Assembly (NCBI RefSeq): GCF_002150735.1
Contig: NZ_MUKA01000021.1
Coordinates: forward strand, 1 to 64,000
Direction of reading: 5' to 3'
Length of the DNA: 64,000 bases
Origin: Streptomyces africanus
GTDB taxonomy: Bacteria > Actinomycetota > Actinomycetes > Streptomycetales > Streptomycetaceae
The position numbers were made by a program, and so were the translations under genes. Below, piece by piece: positions 24,475 to 33,148 of this stretch. Below the pieces are notes generated by a model, which did not search any database, had not been told where the DNA came from, and saw nothing but the letters and a program-made list of their open reading frames with translations. How positions within the stretch are numbered: the first letter of the stretch is position 1; each line of letters begins with the position of its first letter.

Positions 24475-25442
24475 GGGGTGTCCTCCTGTCGGCGGACGAC
24501 GCGCAGATAGACCAGCACCACGGCCAGGATCAGCCCGAAGTTGACGACGGCCATGGCGGCCGACTCCCCCACCGACTGGTTGTCGAAGGCGAGTTTGTAC
24601 AGGTAGGTGGTGGTCGTGTCGGTGGCGAAGCCGGGGCCGCCGCGCGTCATGGCCCAGATGATGGGGAACGAGTTGAACACGTTGATGACGTTGATGATCG
24701 CGGCGACCACCAGAGCGGGCCGCAGCAGCGGCAGGGTGATGCCCAGGTAGCCGCGGAGCGGGCCGGCGCCGTCCACCCGCGCCGCCTCGTACACCTCGGC
24801 GGGGATGCTCTGCAGGCCGGCCAGCAGGACGAACGAGGTGAACGGCAGCGAGACGAACACCGCGACGCCCATCATCGCGACCAGGGCCTGCCCCGGATCG
24901 GCCAGCCAGTTGACGGGCGCGTCCAGCACGCCGAGGTCCATGAGCAGCCGGTTGATCACGCCGTAGAAGTTGTTGAGCATCCAGCGCCAGATGAGTGCCG
25001 TCATCAGCACGGACGAGGCCCAGGGCACGATCAGCGCCCACCGCACCAGCCGGCGCCCGGGGAACCGGGAGTTCAGCAGTTGGGCCAGGCCGAGGGAGAC
25101 CACGATCGTGACGGTGACGACCCCGACGACCCATACGAGGGTGCGCAGCAGCACTCCGGGCAGGTCGCCCTCGGCGAACAGGTCGGTGTAGTTGCGGACT
25201 CCGGCGAAGCCCTGGGACAGACCCGTGGAGCTCACCCGCGTCAGGGACGTGCGGATCATCTCGACGACCGGCCAGACGACCATGGTCAGGATGAGGGCTG
25301 TCGCGGGACCGAGCCACAACAGGGGCTCCAGCGCGCGCCATGTCCTGCGGGCGCGGCGCGGCGAGGGCGGCGGTGGTGGCGCCGCCACCGGGGCCGGGTG
25401 TTCGGCCCCGGCGGCGCTCACGGTGACATCGGGTACGGCCAC
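24471..25442 (-). CDS. Sugar ABC transporter permease (MalF-type)
   Basis: A 323-residue permease with a Pro-rich cytoplasmic N-terminus, six helices and the EAA loop (YEAARVDGAGPLRGYLGITL). The GTG start at 25442 lies 5 bases after the binding-protein stop, and its stop overlaps the next permease start. It forms the heterodimeric channel with the MalG-type partner. Confidence 0.92.
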   Translation of the reverse strand: MAVPDVTVSAAGAEHPAPVAAPPPPPSPRRARRTWRALEPLLWLGPATALILTMVVWPVVEMIRTSLTRVSSTGLSQGFAGVRNYTDLFAEGDLPGVLLRTLVWVVGVVTVTIVVSLGLAQLLNSRFPGRRLVRWALIVPWASSVLMTALIWRWMLNNFYGVINRLLMDLGVLDAPVNWLADPGQALVAMMGVAVFVSLPFTSFVLLAGLQSIPAEVYEAARVDGAGPLRGYLGITLPLLRPALVVAAIINVINVFNSFPIIWAMTRGGPGFATDTTTTYLYKLAFDNQSVGESAAMAVVNFGLILAVVLVYLRVVRRQEDTP

Positions 25443-25447
25443 CGGGG

Positions 25448-26707
25448 TCAGTCGCCCTTCTGTGCGGTCTTCTGGATCTCGCCCAGGACCTTCGCCGGGT
25501 CGCCGCCCGCCACCGCCGTGCCGATGCGCTGCTTCACGGCTCCGTCGACCGCCGCCCAGGCGGGGTCGTCGGTGGGGGCGAACTCGGCGCTGGAGAGGGC
25601 GTCGACGAACGGCTTGTAGTAGGCGGCGTTCTTGCTGTCGGAACTGAGCACCTGACCGGCCGAGTCGGTGACCGACAGGAACCCCTCGGTGGAGACGAAC
25701 TTGGCGGCGTTCTCCTTCTGGTAGAAGAAGTCGAGGAACTTCTTCACGGCCGCCTTGTTCGACCCGTCGCTCTTCTTGAACGCGACGAGGTAGTCCTGCA
25801 CGCCGAGCGTCTTGTGGGTGCTGCCGTCCTTGCTGGGCAGGGCCGCGACGCCGTAGTTCAGTTTCGCGTCGACCGGGTCGATGAAGCCCTTCCGCATGAA
25901 GACCGCCCCGTTCAGCATGCCGATCTTGCCCTGGGCGAACTGGTTGAAGACGTCCTTGCGGTTGGTGGCCTCGGGGTTGGGCTGGGTGACCTTTTCCTTT
26001 GTCAGTTTCCGCAGGTAGCTGAGCGTGTCGACGTTGGCCGGCTGGTCGATCGCCCACGTGCCCGAGGAGTCGGTCCAGCCGCCGCCGTTGTTCATCGCCC
26101 AGATCTGGAACTCGGCCTGGGCCTCCTCGGGGCCCAGGGGCAGTCCCAGGCCTATGTAACCCGCCTTCTTGATCTTCTTGGCGTCGGCCTCCACCTCGGC
26201 CCAGGTGGTGGGCGGCTGGGCTATGCCCGCCTTGGCGAAGATGTCCTTGTTGTAGAAGAACAGGCGCGCGCTGGAGATGAAGGGCAGGCCGTACTGGGCC
26301 CCCTTGTACTGCGCCTTCTGCCGGAACAGCGGGAGGAAGTCGGCCAGCACCTTGGGAGAGACGACGTCCTGCGCCTTGTGGATCAGGCCGTCGCGGGCGA
26401 AGTCGGAGAACTTGTTGTAGTTGAGGATGTCGGGGACCTGCTTGGTCTGGACGTACGTCTTGACCTTGGAGTCCATCTGCTCCCAGTCGACGACTTCGAG
26501 ATTCACCTTGTAGCCGGGGTTGGCGGCTTCGAAGTCCTTGATCAGCGCGGTCCAGTAGGCCTGGGTGTCGTCGTCGTACTTCGCGGCGACGAACTTGATC
26601 GTTCTGCCGTCGGATCCGCCGCTGTCCGAGGAGCTGCCCTTGCCGCATCCAGTGAGGGCCAGTGCCAGGGACAGCGCCCCGGCGAGGCCTGCGAGGTGCC
26701 GTTTCAC
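25448..26707 (-). CDS. Sugar ABC transporter solute-binding lipoprotein
   Basis: A 419-residue lipoprotein of the cluster-1 binding-protein family: signal with lipobox ALALTGCGKG, TIKFVAAKYDDDTQAYWTAL near the N-terminus, RLFFYNKDIFAKAGIAQPPT with TWAEVEADAKKIKKAG, and TLGVQDYLVAFKKSDGSNKA. I chose GTG 26707 because GGAGAGG lies 7 bases upstream; the ATG at 26728 has no such site. It captures an oligosaccharide outside the cell and delivers it to the two permeases. Cargo is probably a product of the nearby secreted glycosidases. Confidence 0.9.
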   Translation of the reverse strand: MKRHLAGLAGALSLALALTGCGKGSSSDSGGSDGRTIKFVAAKYDDDTQAYWTALIKDFEAANPGYKVNLEVVDWEQMDSKVKTYVQTKQVPDILNYNKFSDFARDGLIHKAQDVVSPKVLADFLPLFRQKAQYKGAQYGLPFISSARLFFYNKDIFAKAGIAQPPTTWAEVEADAKKIKKAGYIGLGLPLGPEEAQAEFQIWAMNNGGGWTDSSGTWAIDQPANVDTLSYLRKLTKEKVTQPNPEATNRKDVFNQFAQGKIGMLNGAVFMRKGFIDPVDAKLNYGVAALPSKDGSTHKTLGVQDYLVAFKKSDGSNKAAVKKFLDFFYQKENAAKFVSTEGFLSVTDSAGQVLSSDSKNAAYYKPFVDALSSAEFAPTDDPAWAAVDGAVKQRIGTAVAGGDPAKVLGEIQKTAQKGD

Positions 26708-26903
26708 GGAGTACCTCTCCGCACGCATGGCGTGCTTCGTCCAGCGCGTGCTCGCCGATTGCGCGCCCGCTTGCTTGTTTATGCTCGATTCCAGGTGCTA
26801 TCAATCACTGAACGACATGATGCTCCAGGAAACGCACACGGTGTCAAGAGGCGTCTCATCACGCATCCGTCACGCCGTGCGCCCGAGAAGGGGAGACCTC
26901 CCG
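26708..26903. promoter_or_regulatory. Divergent promoter region between the binding-protein and SIS genes
   Basis: A 196-base gap that is AT-richer than its surroundings around TTGTTTATGCTCGATT (about 26775-26790), similar in style to the TTGTTCGTTTA motif before the aldolase. It may hold the DeoR operator and both promoters. No longer repeat was found. Confidence 0.35.
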
Positions 26904-27800
26904 ATGAGTCAGACCGAGATCGAGATCGCCACCCAGCCCGACTGCTGGCGGCAGGCCGTGGCACTGGCCCGGCAACCCGACGGCCCCGCCGCCTCGCTGC
27001 CCCGGCCCGGCGAGCGGGTGGCCGTCGTCGGCTGCGGGACGTCGTGGTTCATCGCTCAGGCGTACGCGGCGCTGCGGGAGTCGGGCGGCCACGGCGAGAC
27101 CGATGCCTTCGCCGCCTCCGAGATGCCGGCGGGGCGCGCCTACGACCGGGTGGTCGCGCTGACCCGGTCCGGGACGACGACCGAGGTGCTGGAGCTGCTC
27201 CGCCGGCTGCGCGGGCACACCCCGACGACTGCGGTGACCGCGGTACCTCAGTCGCCGGTGAGGGAGTCGGCGGACGCCGTCGTCCCGCTCGACTTCGCCG
27301 ACGAGACCTCGGTCGTCCAGACCCGGTTCGCCAGCACGGAACTGGTCCTCCTGCGGGCGCACCTGGGCGAGGACCTGGGGCATCTGCCGCAGCAGGGGCA
27401 GTCCGCGCTGGACGAACCGCTGCCGGCCGGGGTGCTCGAGGCCGAGCAGTTCACCTTCCTGGGGCAGGGCTGGGCGTACGGGATCGCCCAGGAGGCAGCG
27501 CTGAAAATGCGCGAGGCGGCCGCCGCCTGGACGGAGGCCTATCCGGTGATGGAGTACCGGCACGGCCCGATCAGCGTCACCGGGCCCGGCCGTGTGGCGT
27601 GGTGGTTCGGGGACCCGACCGCCCTGCCGTCCGGTCTCGCCGACGACATCGCCCGCACCGGCGGGCAGTTGGTGGCACTCGGCCGGGACCCACTGGCGGA
27701 CCTCGTCGTGGTGCACCGGCTCGCAGCCGCCCTCGCCTCGGCGCGCGGGCTCGACCCGGACAATCCACGCCATCTGACCCGTTCGGTGATCCTGGCCTGA
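26904..27800 (+). CDS. SIS-domain sugar isomerase/deaminase (AgaS- or GlmS-like)
   Basis: A 298-residue protein with two SIS domains like the isomerase half of GlmS. Seen are VAVVGCGTSWFIAQAYAALR, VALTRSGTTTEVLELLRRL, FLGQGWAYGIAQEAALKMRE and AYPVMEYRHGPISV with the conserved EYRHGP. No glutaminase domain is attached. AgaS-type members deaminate and isomerise galactosamine 6-phosphate to tagatose 6-phosphate, which matches the class II aldolase in this locus. The start ATG follows GGGAG by 8 bases. It diverges from the sugar ABC operon. Confidence 0.85.
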   Translation: MSQTEIEIATQPDCWRQAVALARQPDGPAASLPRPGERVAVVGCGTSWFIAQAYAALRESGGHGETDAFAASEMPAGRAYDRVVALTRSGTTTEVLELLRRLRGHTPTTAVTAVPQSPVRESADAVVPLDFADETSVVQTRFASTELVLLRAHLGEDLGHLPQQGQSALDEPLPAGVLEAEQFTFLGQGWAYGIAQEAALKMREAAAAWTEAYPVMEYRHGPISVTGPGRVAWWFGDPTALPSGLADDIARTGGQLVALGRDPLADLVVVHRLAAALASARGLDPDNPRHLTRSVILA

Positions 27801-27866
27801 CCAGGCATCCCCGGATGGATCTCGGGGTTCGGAGAATTTACCTGGCTGTTACGAACGGTTTCCGGT

Positions 27867-27888
27867 CCCGCCGAGGCCTCTCGGCGGG
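27867..27888. terminator. Hairpin terminator after the SIS gene
   Basis: CCCGCCGAG and CTCGGCGGG form a perfect 9-base stem with loop GCCT, 67 bases past the SIS stop. No T-run follows, as is common in high-GC genomes. Confidence 0.65.
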
Positions 27889-27969
27889 GCGGTGGAGCCA
27901 CCGCCACCAGGGACAACAGCTGCTCCAGGAGATCGCTCCAAGCACCCGGGAGGCCGCATGCCTCACATG

Positions 27970-28011
27970 TTGACAGGTGGCGACTACCGCAAGAGCATGA
28001 GCGAAATCGCT
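27970..28011 (+). promoter_or_regulatory. Candidate promoter and operator of the glycosidase genes
   Basis: A perfect -35 hexamer TTGACA (27970-27975) is followed 17 bases later by GAGCAT (a weak -10). The palindrome AGCGA-AA-TCGCT (28000-28011) sits directly downstream and could be an operator. The rest of the 27889-28155 gap shows nothing else clear. Confidence 0.35.
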
Positions 28012-28155
28012 TGGAATCTTGCATCGGCACGCAGCATCAAGCAGATCGCAAGCCCCGCCCGGCACCGCGCTTCCTCGTGGCCGTGCACTGCGCACGCCAC
28101 CGGCACCACGCACCGCCGCTCCTGAGTCACCGTCCTGTCCGACAGGAGGACACGA

Positions 28156-31100
28156 GTGCACCCCCGACTGAGCAGTCCTGGCGGCCCGTTGCTCGCAGCC
28201 GCGCTGACCGCCGCCCTGCTGACGGCGCCCGTCACCGGCTCCACCACCGCGGCCGCGGCCGGCAGTGCCGAGCCGAAGGTGGCCCGCACCGCGGACGCCG
28301 TCACGGTCTCCGTGCCCGCCTCCGCCGGCACCCCCGGCTACACCCTCGACGTAGCCACCGACGAACTCGCCCTGACCACGCGCCGCGCCGGGAAAACGGT
28401 GCTCGCCACCGCCTCCGGCGACACCGGCGCCCTGCGCTTCACCACGGCGGACGGCACCTGGCAGCACGCGACCGACGTCACCGACTGGACGTGGAAGAAC
28501 GGCGTCCTGACCGTCACCGCCGACAGCACGGTCGACGGCGCCACGGTGGAGGCCCGGATCACCCCCCGCGCCGACCGCTACCAACTCGACTGGGACGTCC
28601 ACGGCGGCGGACCGAAGCAGCTGGGCCTCGCCTACGACCTGTCGTCGGCCGGCCACTGGTACGGCCACGGCGAGGCCGAGACCCCGCAGGGCGGTCCCGG
28701 CACCGACCAGCCCTGGCCGCTCGACGCCGGCGAGGTCGACCACAAGACCTTCGGCCCGGCGTCGTACCACATGATCGACCCGTTCTGGTACACCTCCAGG
28801 TCGACCGGTCTGCGCGTCGACACCGGAAATGTCATGGACGTGGCGCTCAACAAGGGCAAGGACGGCCTCGGCAACTTCGTCGTCGAGTCGCCCGACACCT
28901 TCAAGGCCACGGTCTTCGTCGAGTCGACCCCGCTGGAGGTCTACCGCGACTACATCGGCATCGTCGGCAAACCCACCAAGTCCGATGCCCCGTACGAGCA
29001 GTACGCGAAGCCGCTGTGGAATTCCTGGGCGCAGTTCTACACCAAGGTCGATCAGGAGAAGCTGCTCGACTACGCCACGGACCTCCACGACAACGGCCTG
29101 GACGGGCACACCATCCAGCTCGACGACAAGTGGGAGTCGAACTACGGCAATCTGACCTGGGATCCCAAGACCTTCCCCGATCCCAAGGGTCTCTCCAAGA
29201 AGATCCACGACATGGGGTTCGACTTCGGCGTCTGGGTCACCCTGTGGATCAACCTGGACTCCGCCAACTACCAGTACGCGGTCGACCACGGCTATCTGCT
29301 CATGGACGCCAAGGACAAGACCAAGCCGTGTGACGTGACCTGGTGGAACGGTGAGGCGGGGATCATCGACCTGGCCAACCCCGAGGCCAAGGCCTGGTAC
29401 GAGGGCAACCTCAAGTCGCTGATGGACACGTACGACATCGACGGGCTGAAGTTCGACACGCGCTTCTTCGACGAGAGGTGCGCGCCGCGCGAGGGCTCCC
29501 AGGTCACGGACTACCAGAAGCTCGGCACGCAGCTCGCCGACGAGTTCGACCTCCAGGGCGCCGGCATCCGCGTGCACTGGAACAAGACGGCCCACGAGGC
29601 CGGCTTCGTCACCCGCCAGGTCGACAAGGGCACCGGCTGGGACTCGCTGCGTGCCTCCGCCTCCCAGAACCTGGCGATCTCCACCATCGGCTATCCGTTC
29701 GTCGAGTCGGACATGATCGGCGGCTCCGGCGGCCAGCCCGCCCCGACGAAGGACGTACTGGTGCGGTGGGCGCAATCCGCCTCACTGATGCCGCTGATGT
29801 ACGCCTCGACCTCGCCGGTGGACACCAACGACACCACCACCGGGCAGAAGGTGGACTACGACCGGGAGACGGTGGACCTCTACCGGCAGGCGATCAAGAC
29901 GCACGAGAAGCTCGCTCCGTACATCTGGGACCAGGTGCAGAGCACCCTGAAGACCGGCGATCCGATCATGCGGCCGCTGTTCTTCGACTTCCCGAAGGAC
30001 GAGGCGAGTTACACGGTCGCCGACGAGTGGATGCTCGGCCCGGCCGTCCTGGCCGCGCCGAAGCTGAGCACCGGCGCCACCCGCTCCGTGCATCTGCCGC
30101 CGGGCACCTGGTACGACGTCAACCAGGGCACGGTGATCCGCGGCCCCAAGACCCTGAAGGGCTACGCGGCGCCGCTCGGCGTCACCCCGGCCTTCGTCAA
30201 CGTCAAGGCCGAGGGCGCCGACAAGGCCATCAAGGCGCTCAGGCGCAACGACGCTCCGGCCGCCTCCGTCCTGATCACCCCGGACGCCCCGGCCACCGAT
30301 GCCGGCAAGCCGTTCGAGGTGACCACCGACGTGACCAACTGGAGCACCGGGACCCTCACGAGCGTCAAGGCGGCGCTGGACCTGCCCGACGGGTGGAGCG
30401 CCAAGGCGACCGGCCCGACCACGGCGAGCTCCCTCAAGAACGGCGCCACACTCACCACCACATGGACGGTGACCCCGGCCGAGGACGCCCGCTGGGGCAG
30501 CCACGACCTCACCGGAACCGCCACCTACACCGGGTCCAACGGCTCGACGAAGGTGTCCGACACCGTGCAGGCGCAGGTGAAGGCCGCCCCGGGCAGCGTG
30601 CAGGCGCCCTACCTGACGACCGACACCACCTCCGAGGACCCCCAGTACGCCCAGGCCGGTGATCAGTTCGCCATCTGGGCGGGCGGCCAGGACCTGTCCG
30701 GCTGGAAGGACGAGAAGGGCGTCATCTACCGCGACGACGTGGCAGGCGAAAAGGCCACTGTGCAGGCTCAGCTGGTTTCCCAGAACAGCGTCTCACCGGT
30801 CGGCAAGGCGGGCATCGCCCTCGCCAACGACCTGACCGCACCCGAGAAGGGCGGTTACGCGGTGCTGGTCATGACCCAGAGTTACGGCCTGGAGTTCATG
30901 ACCGACAGCGACGGCGACGGGAAGCTCGACACCTGGGCCGGCGGCGGCTCCACCTACCACCCGGCGTATCTGAAGCTGACCCGGGACGGCGCCACCTACA
31001 CCGCGTACGCCAGCAAGGACGGCCAGACCTGGTCGCAGGTGGGCACCGCCCAGGTGCCGTCGGCCGCCGGCACCGAAGACGCCGGGATGGTCGCCAGCGC

Positions 31101-31167
31101 GGCCAACGTCAACTACCCCGGCAAGAACATCGAAGCCGTCTTCAGCGGATTCTCCGTCACCTCCTGA
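28156..31167 (+). CDS. Secreted GH31 glycosidase with NEW3 and shared C-terminal module
   Basis: A 1003-residue exported enzyme. A GTG start 6 bases after AGGAGG gives a signal peptide (about residues 1-36). The GH31 catalytic part (about 40-680) shows LWNSWAQFYTKV, GLDGHTIQLDDKWESNYG, FGVWVTLWINLDSANYQ, nucleophile Asp434 in GLKFDTRFF, and ESDMIGG with RWAQSASLMPLMYAS. A NEW3 domain (about 710-810) and a ~180-residue module (VQAPYLTTDTT to the end) follow. GH31 retains alpha-glycosides; members include alpha-glucosidases, alpha-galactosidases and alpha-N-acetylgalactosaminidases. The context favours an alpha-GalNAc or alpha-Gal target, but this is inference. Confidence 0.85.
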   Translation: MHPRLSSPGGPLLAAALTAALLTAPVTGSTTAAAAGSAEPKVARTADAVTVSVPASAGTPGYTLDVATDELALTTRRAGKTVLATASGDTGALRFTTADGTWQHATDVTDWTWKNGVLTVTADSTVDGATVEARITPRADRYQLDWDVHGGGPKQLGLAYDLSSAGHWYGHGEAETPQGGPGTDQPWPLDAGEVDHKTFGPASYHMIDPFWYTSRSTGLRVDTGNVMDVALNKGKDGLGNFVVESPDTFKATVFVESTPLEVYRDYIGIVGKPTKSDAPYEQYAKPLWNSWAQFYTKVDQEKLLDYATDLHDNGLDGHTIQLDDKWESNYGNLTWDPKTFPDPKGLSKKIHDMGFDFGVWVTLWINLDSANYQYAVDHGYLLMDAKDKTKPCDVTWWNGEAGIIDLANPEAKAWYEGNLKSLMDTYDIDGLKFDTRFFDERCAPREGSQVTDYQKLGTQLADEFDLQGAGIRVHWNKTAHEAGFVTRQVDKGTGWDSLRASASQNLAISTIGYPFVESDMIGGSGGQPAPTKDVLVRWAQSASLMPLMYASTSPVDTNDTTTGQKVDYDRETVDLYRQAIKTHEKLAPYIWDQVQSTLKTGDPIMRPLFFDFPKDEASYTVADEWMLGPAVLAAPKLSTGATRSVHLPPGTWYDVNQGTVIRGPKTLKGYAAPLGVTPAFVNVKAEGADKAIKALRRNDAPAASVLITPDAPATDAGKPFEVTTDVTNWSTGTLTSVKAALDLPDGWSAKATGPTTASSLKNGATLTTTWTVTPAEDARWGSHDLTGTATYTGSNGSTKVSDTVQAQVKAAPGSVQAPYLTTDTTSEDPQYAQAGDQFAIWAGGQDLSGWKDEKGVIYRDDVAGEKATVQAQLVSQNSVSPVGKAGIALANDLTAPEKGGYAVLVMTQSYGLEFMTDSDGDGKLDTWAGGGSTYHPAYLKLTRDGATYTAYASKDGQTWSQVGTAQVPSAAGTEDAGMVASAANVNYPGKNIEAVFSGFSVTS

Positions 31168-31203
31168 CACGCCGGTCCGGCACCACCGCCACCCCCCGCC
31201 ACT

Positions 31204-31238
31204 CCGGCAGGCCTCCCCTCCCCTGGGGGGCCTGCCGG
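31204..31238 (+). terminator. Hairpin between the GH31 and GH123 genes
   Basis: CCGGCAGGCC (31204-31213) pairs perfectly with GGCCTGCCGG (31229-31238), and inner C/G runs extend the stem. It lies 37 bases past the GH31 stop and may separate or attenuate the downstream genes. Confidence 0.65.
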
Positions 31239-31279
31239 GGACCACTCCCTGCACAGCCGTGAGAATTGGAACCCACCCC

Positions 31280-33148
31280 ATGGCACGTACACCCTCAGCT
31301 GTCGCCGGCTTCGTAGCGGGCGTGGTCGTGGCCGCCAGTACCACCGCGATCGCCGTCACCGGTACGACGACCAGCGGCACCGACCCCAACTCCAAGGCCA
31401 CCACCACCTGGCTGACCGTCAAGGTCGCCGATGCCATGGGCACCAGAGACACCATCACCTGGGTCCCCACCGGCTCCTTCGCCGGCTCCGCGGAAGAACG
31501 GGTCCCGCGCTATCCGATGACCCCCATCCAGGGCAAGGACACCAAGGAGCTCAAGCTCTCCGCCGTGCGCAACGAGCAGGTCTCGGCGCAGCTTGCGATC
31601 GCCTCCGGCCACAACCTCGACGACGTCAAGGCCGTGGTCGGCGACCTCACCGGGCCCGGCGGCTCGAAGCTGTCCGGTGCCGACACCCAGGTCCGGTTCG
31701 TCAAGTACGTGCCCGTGCAGCGCTCCAAGAGCGAGGTCGACTGGTCCGCCACCATCGACCAGGTCAGCTCCGGCAAGGAGGTGTCCGGCGACCGCAACCC
31801 CGACGTGGTGGGCGACCCGCTGGAGGAGGGGTCGTCGGTGGACGTACCCGCGTACGCGGCGCAGCCGCTGTGGTTCACCTTCCACATCCCCAAGGGGGCC
31901 AAGCCCGGCACCTACACCGGCACGGTCAAAGTCAACGCCGACGGACGCACCCAGACCACCTACCCGCTGACCATCGAGGTCGCCGACGCGAGCGTGCCCG
32001 ACCCGAAGGACTACAGCTTCTTCCTCGACGTGTGGGCGCAGCCGGAGACGATCGCCAAGAACCACGGCGTCAAGCTCTGGTCCGACGACCACTGGAGGCT
32101 GATCGACAAGTACGACCGCGACCTGGCCTCGCACGGCCAGAAGGTCATCAACACCACCATCGTCGACAACCCGTGGCACCACCAGTGGTCGCTCGGCACC
32201 CGCGAGTCGCAGACGGCCACGCCGTACACCAGCATGGTGGGCTGGGCCTGGAACGGAAAGACGTTCTCCTTCGACTTCAGCCGCTGGGACAAGTACGTCG
32301 AGACCGCCAGACGCGCCGGTCTCGGTCCCGACATCGGCGCCTTCTCCATGCTGGCCTTCCAGGACCAGGAGCACCTCACCTACACCGACACCAGCACCGG
32401 CAAGACGGTCTACGAGAACGTCGATCTGGGCGGCGACCGCTGGCGTCAGGCGTGGGGGGCCTTCCTCCCCGCTTTCGAGAAGCACGTGAAGGCGAAGGGC
32501 TGGCTGGACCACACCTGGCTGTCCTTCGACGAGCGGCCCATCAGCACGATGACGGTCGTCAAGGACTTCGTCCACGAGGTCGCGCCGGCCTTCGACGACC
32601 GCATCTCCGTGGCGGGTTCGATCAACACCGAAGGCGTCGCGTCCAACCTGTCCGTCGACTGGGGCGGCATCGACGCGATGACGAAGGAGAAGGTGGAGGA
32701 ACGGCGCAAGGCCGGCAAGATCACGACCTTCTACGTGTACGGCTCCCCGGCCCACCCGAACACGCTGTCCTACTCGCCGGCCGTAGAGTCGCGGATGCTG
32801 CCGTGGATCTCCGCCCAGCGGGATCTGGACGGCTTCCTGCGCTGGTCGTACAACAGCTGGACCAGTGATCCCTTCAAGCAGCCGGTGTACATCTTCACGC
32901 AGGGCGACGAGTACCTGGTCTACCCGGGCAAGGACGGCCCGATGTCCAGCATCCGCTGGGAGCAGCTGAAGGAGGGCATCGAGGACTACGAACTCATCGC
33001 CCAGCTGCGGAAGAAGGACGGCGGCACCGACAGCGACGCACTGACCGACGCTCTCACCACCGCGACCCGCAACCTCGACGGCCGTACCAAGGACGTCAAC
33101 GACATCGAGACCGCGCGGGCGGCAGTCGTGAAGGGGCTGACGTCATGA
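31280..33148 (+). CDS. GH123-type (DUF4091) beta-N-acetylgalactosaminidase
   Basis: A 622-residue protein with an N-terminal membrane/signal segment (AVAGFVAGVVVAASTTAIAV), a beta-sandwich domain (VPAYAAQPLWFTFHIPKG, TYTGTVKVNADGRTQTTYPL) and a TIM barrel of the DUF4091/GH123 type ending SSIRWEQLKEGIEDYELIAQ. The Asp-Glu pair expected for substrate-assisted catalysis is in TWLSFDERPIS (about residues 415-420). GH123 enzymes release terminal beta-GalNAc. I use the ATG at 31280; a GTG at 31259 is possible. It overlaps the GH35 gene by ATGA. Confidence 0.82.
   Translation: MARTPSAVAGFVAGVVVAASTTAIAVTGTTTSGTDPNSKATTTWLTVKVADAMGTRDTITWVPTGSFAGSAEERVPRYPMTPIQGKDTKELKLSAVRNEQVSAQLAIASGHNLDDVKAVVGDLTGPGGSKLSGADTQVRFVKYVPVQRSKSEVDWSATIDQVSSGKEVSGDRNPDVVGDPLEEGSSVDVPAYAAQPLWFTFHIPKGAKPGTYTGTVKVNADGRTQTTYPLTIEVADASVPDPKDYSFFLDVWAQPETIAKNHGVKLWSDDHWRLIDKYDRDLASHGQKVINTTIVDNPWHHQWSLGTRESQTATPYTSMVGWAWNGKTFSFDFSRWDKYVETARRAGLGPDIGAFSMLAFQDQEHLTYTDTSTGKTVYENVDLGGDRWRQAWGAFLPAFEKHVKAKGWLDHTWLSFDERPISTMTVVKDFVHEVAPAFDDRISVAGSINTEGVASNLSVDWGGIDAMTKEKVEERRKAGKITTFYVYGSPAHPNTLSYSPAVESRMLPWISAQRDLDGFLRWSYNSWTSDPFKQPVYIFTQGDEYLVYPGKDGPMSSIRWEQLKEGIEDYELIAQLRKKDGGTDSDALTDALTTATRNLDGRTKDVNDIETARAAVVKGLTS

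Noticed and set aside
23587-25341. Single 584-codon frame through both sugar permeases
   Set aside because: The first half is an out-of-frame shadow of the MalF-type gene; the real MalG-type gene begins at the GTG overlapping the MalF stop.
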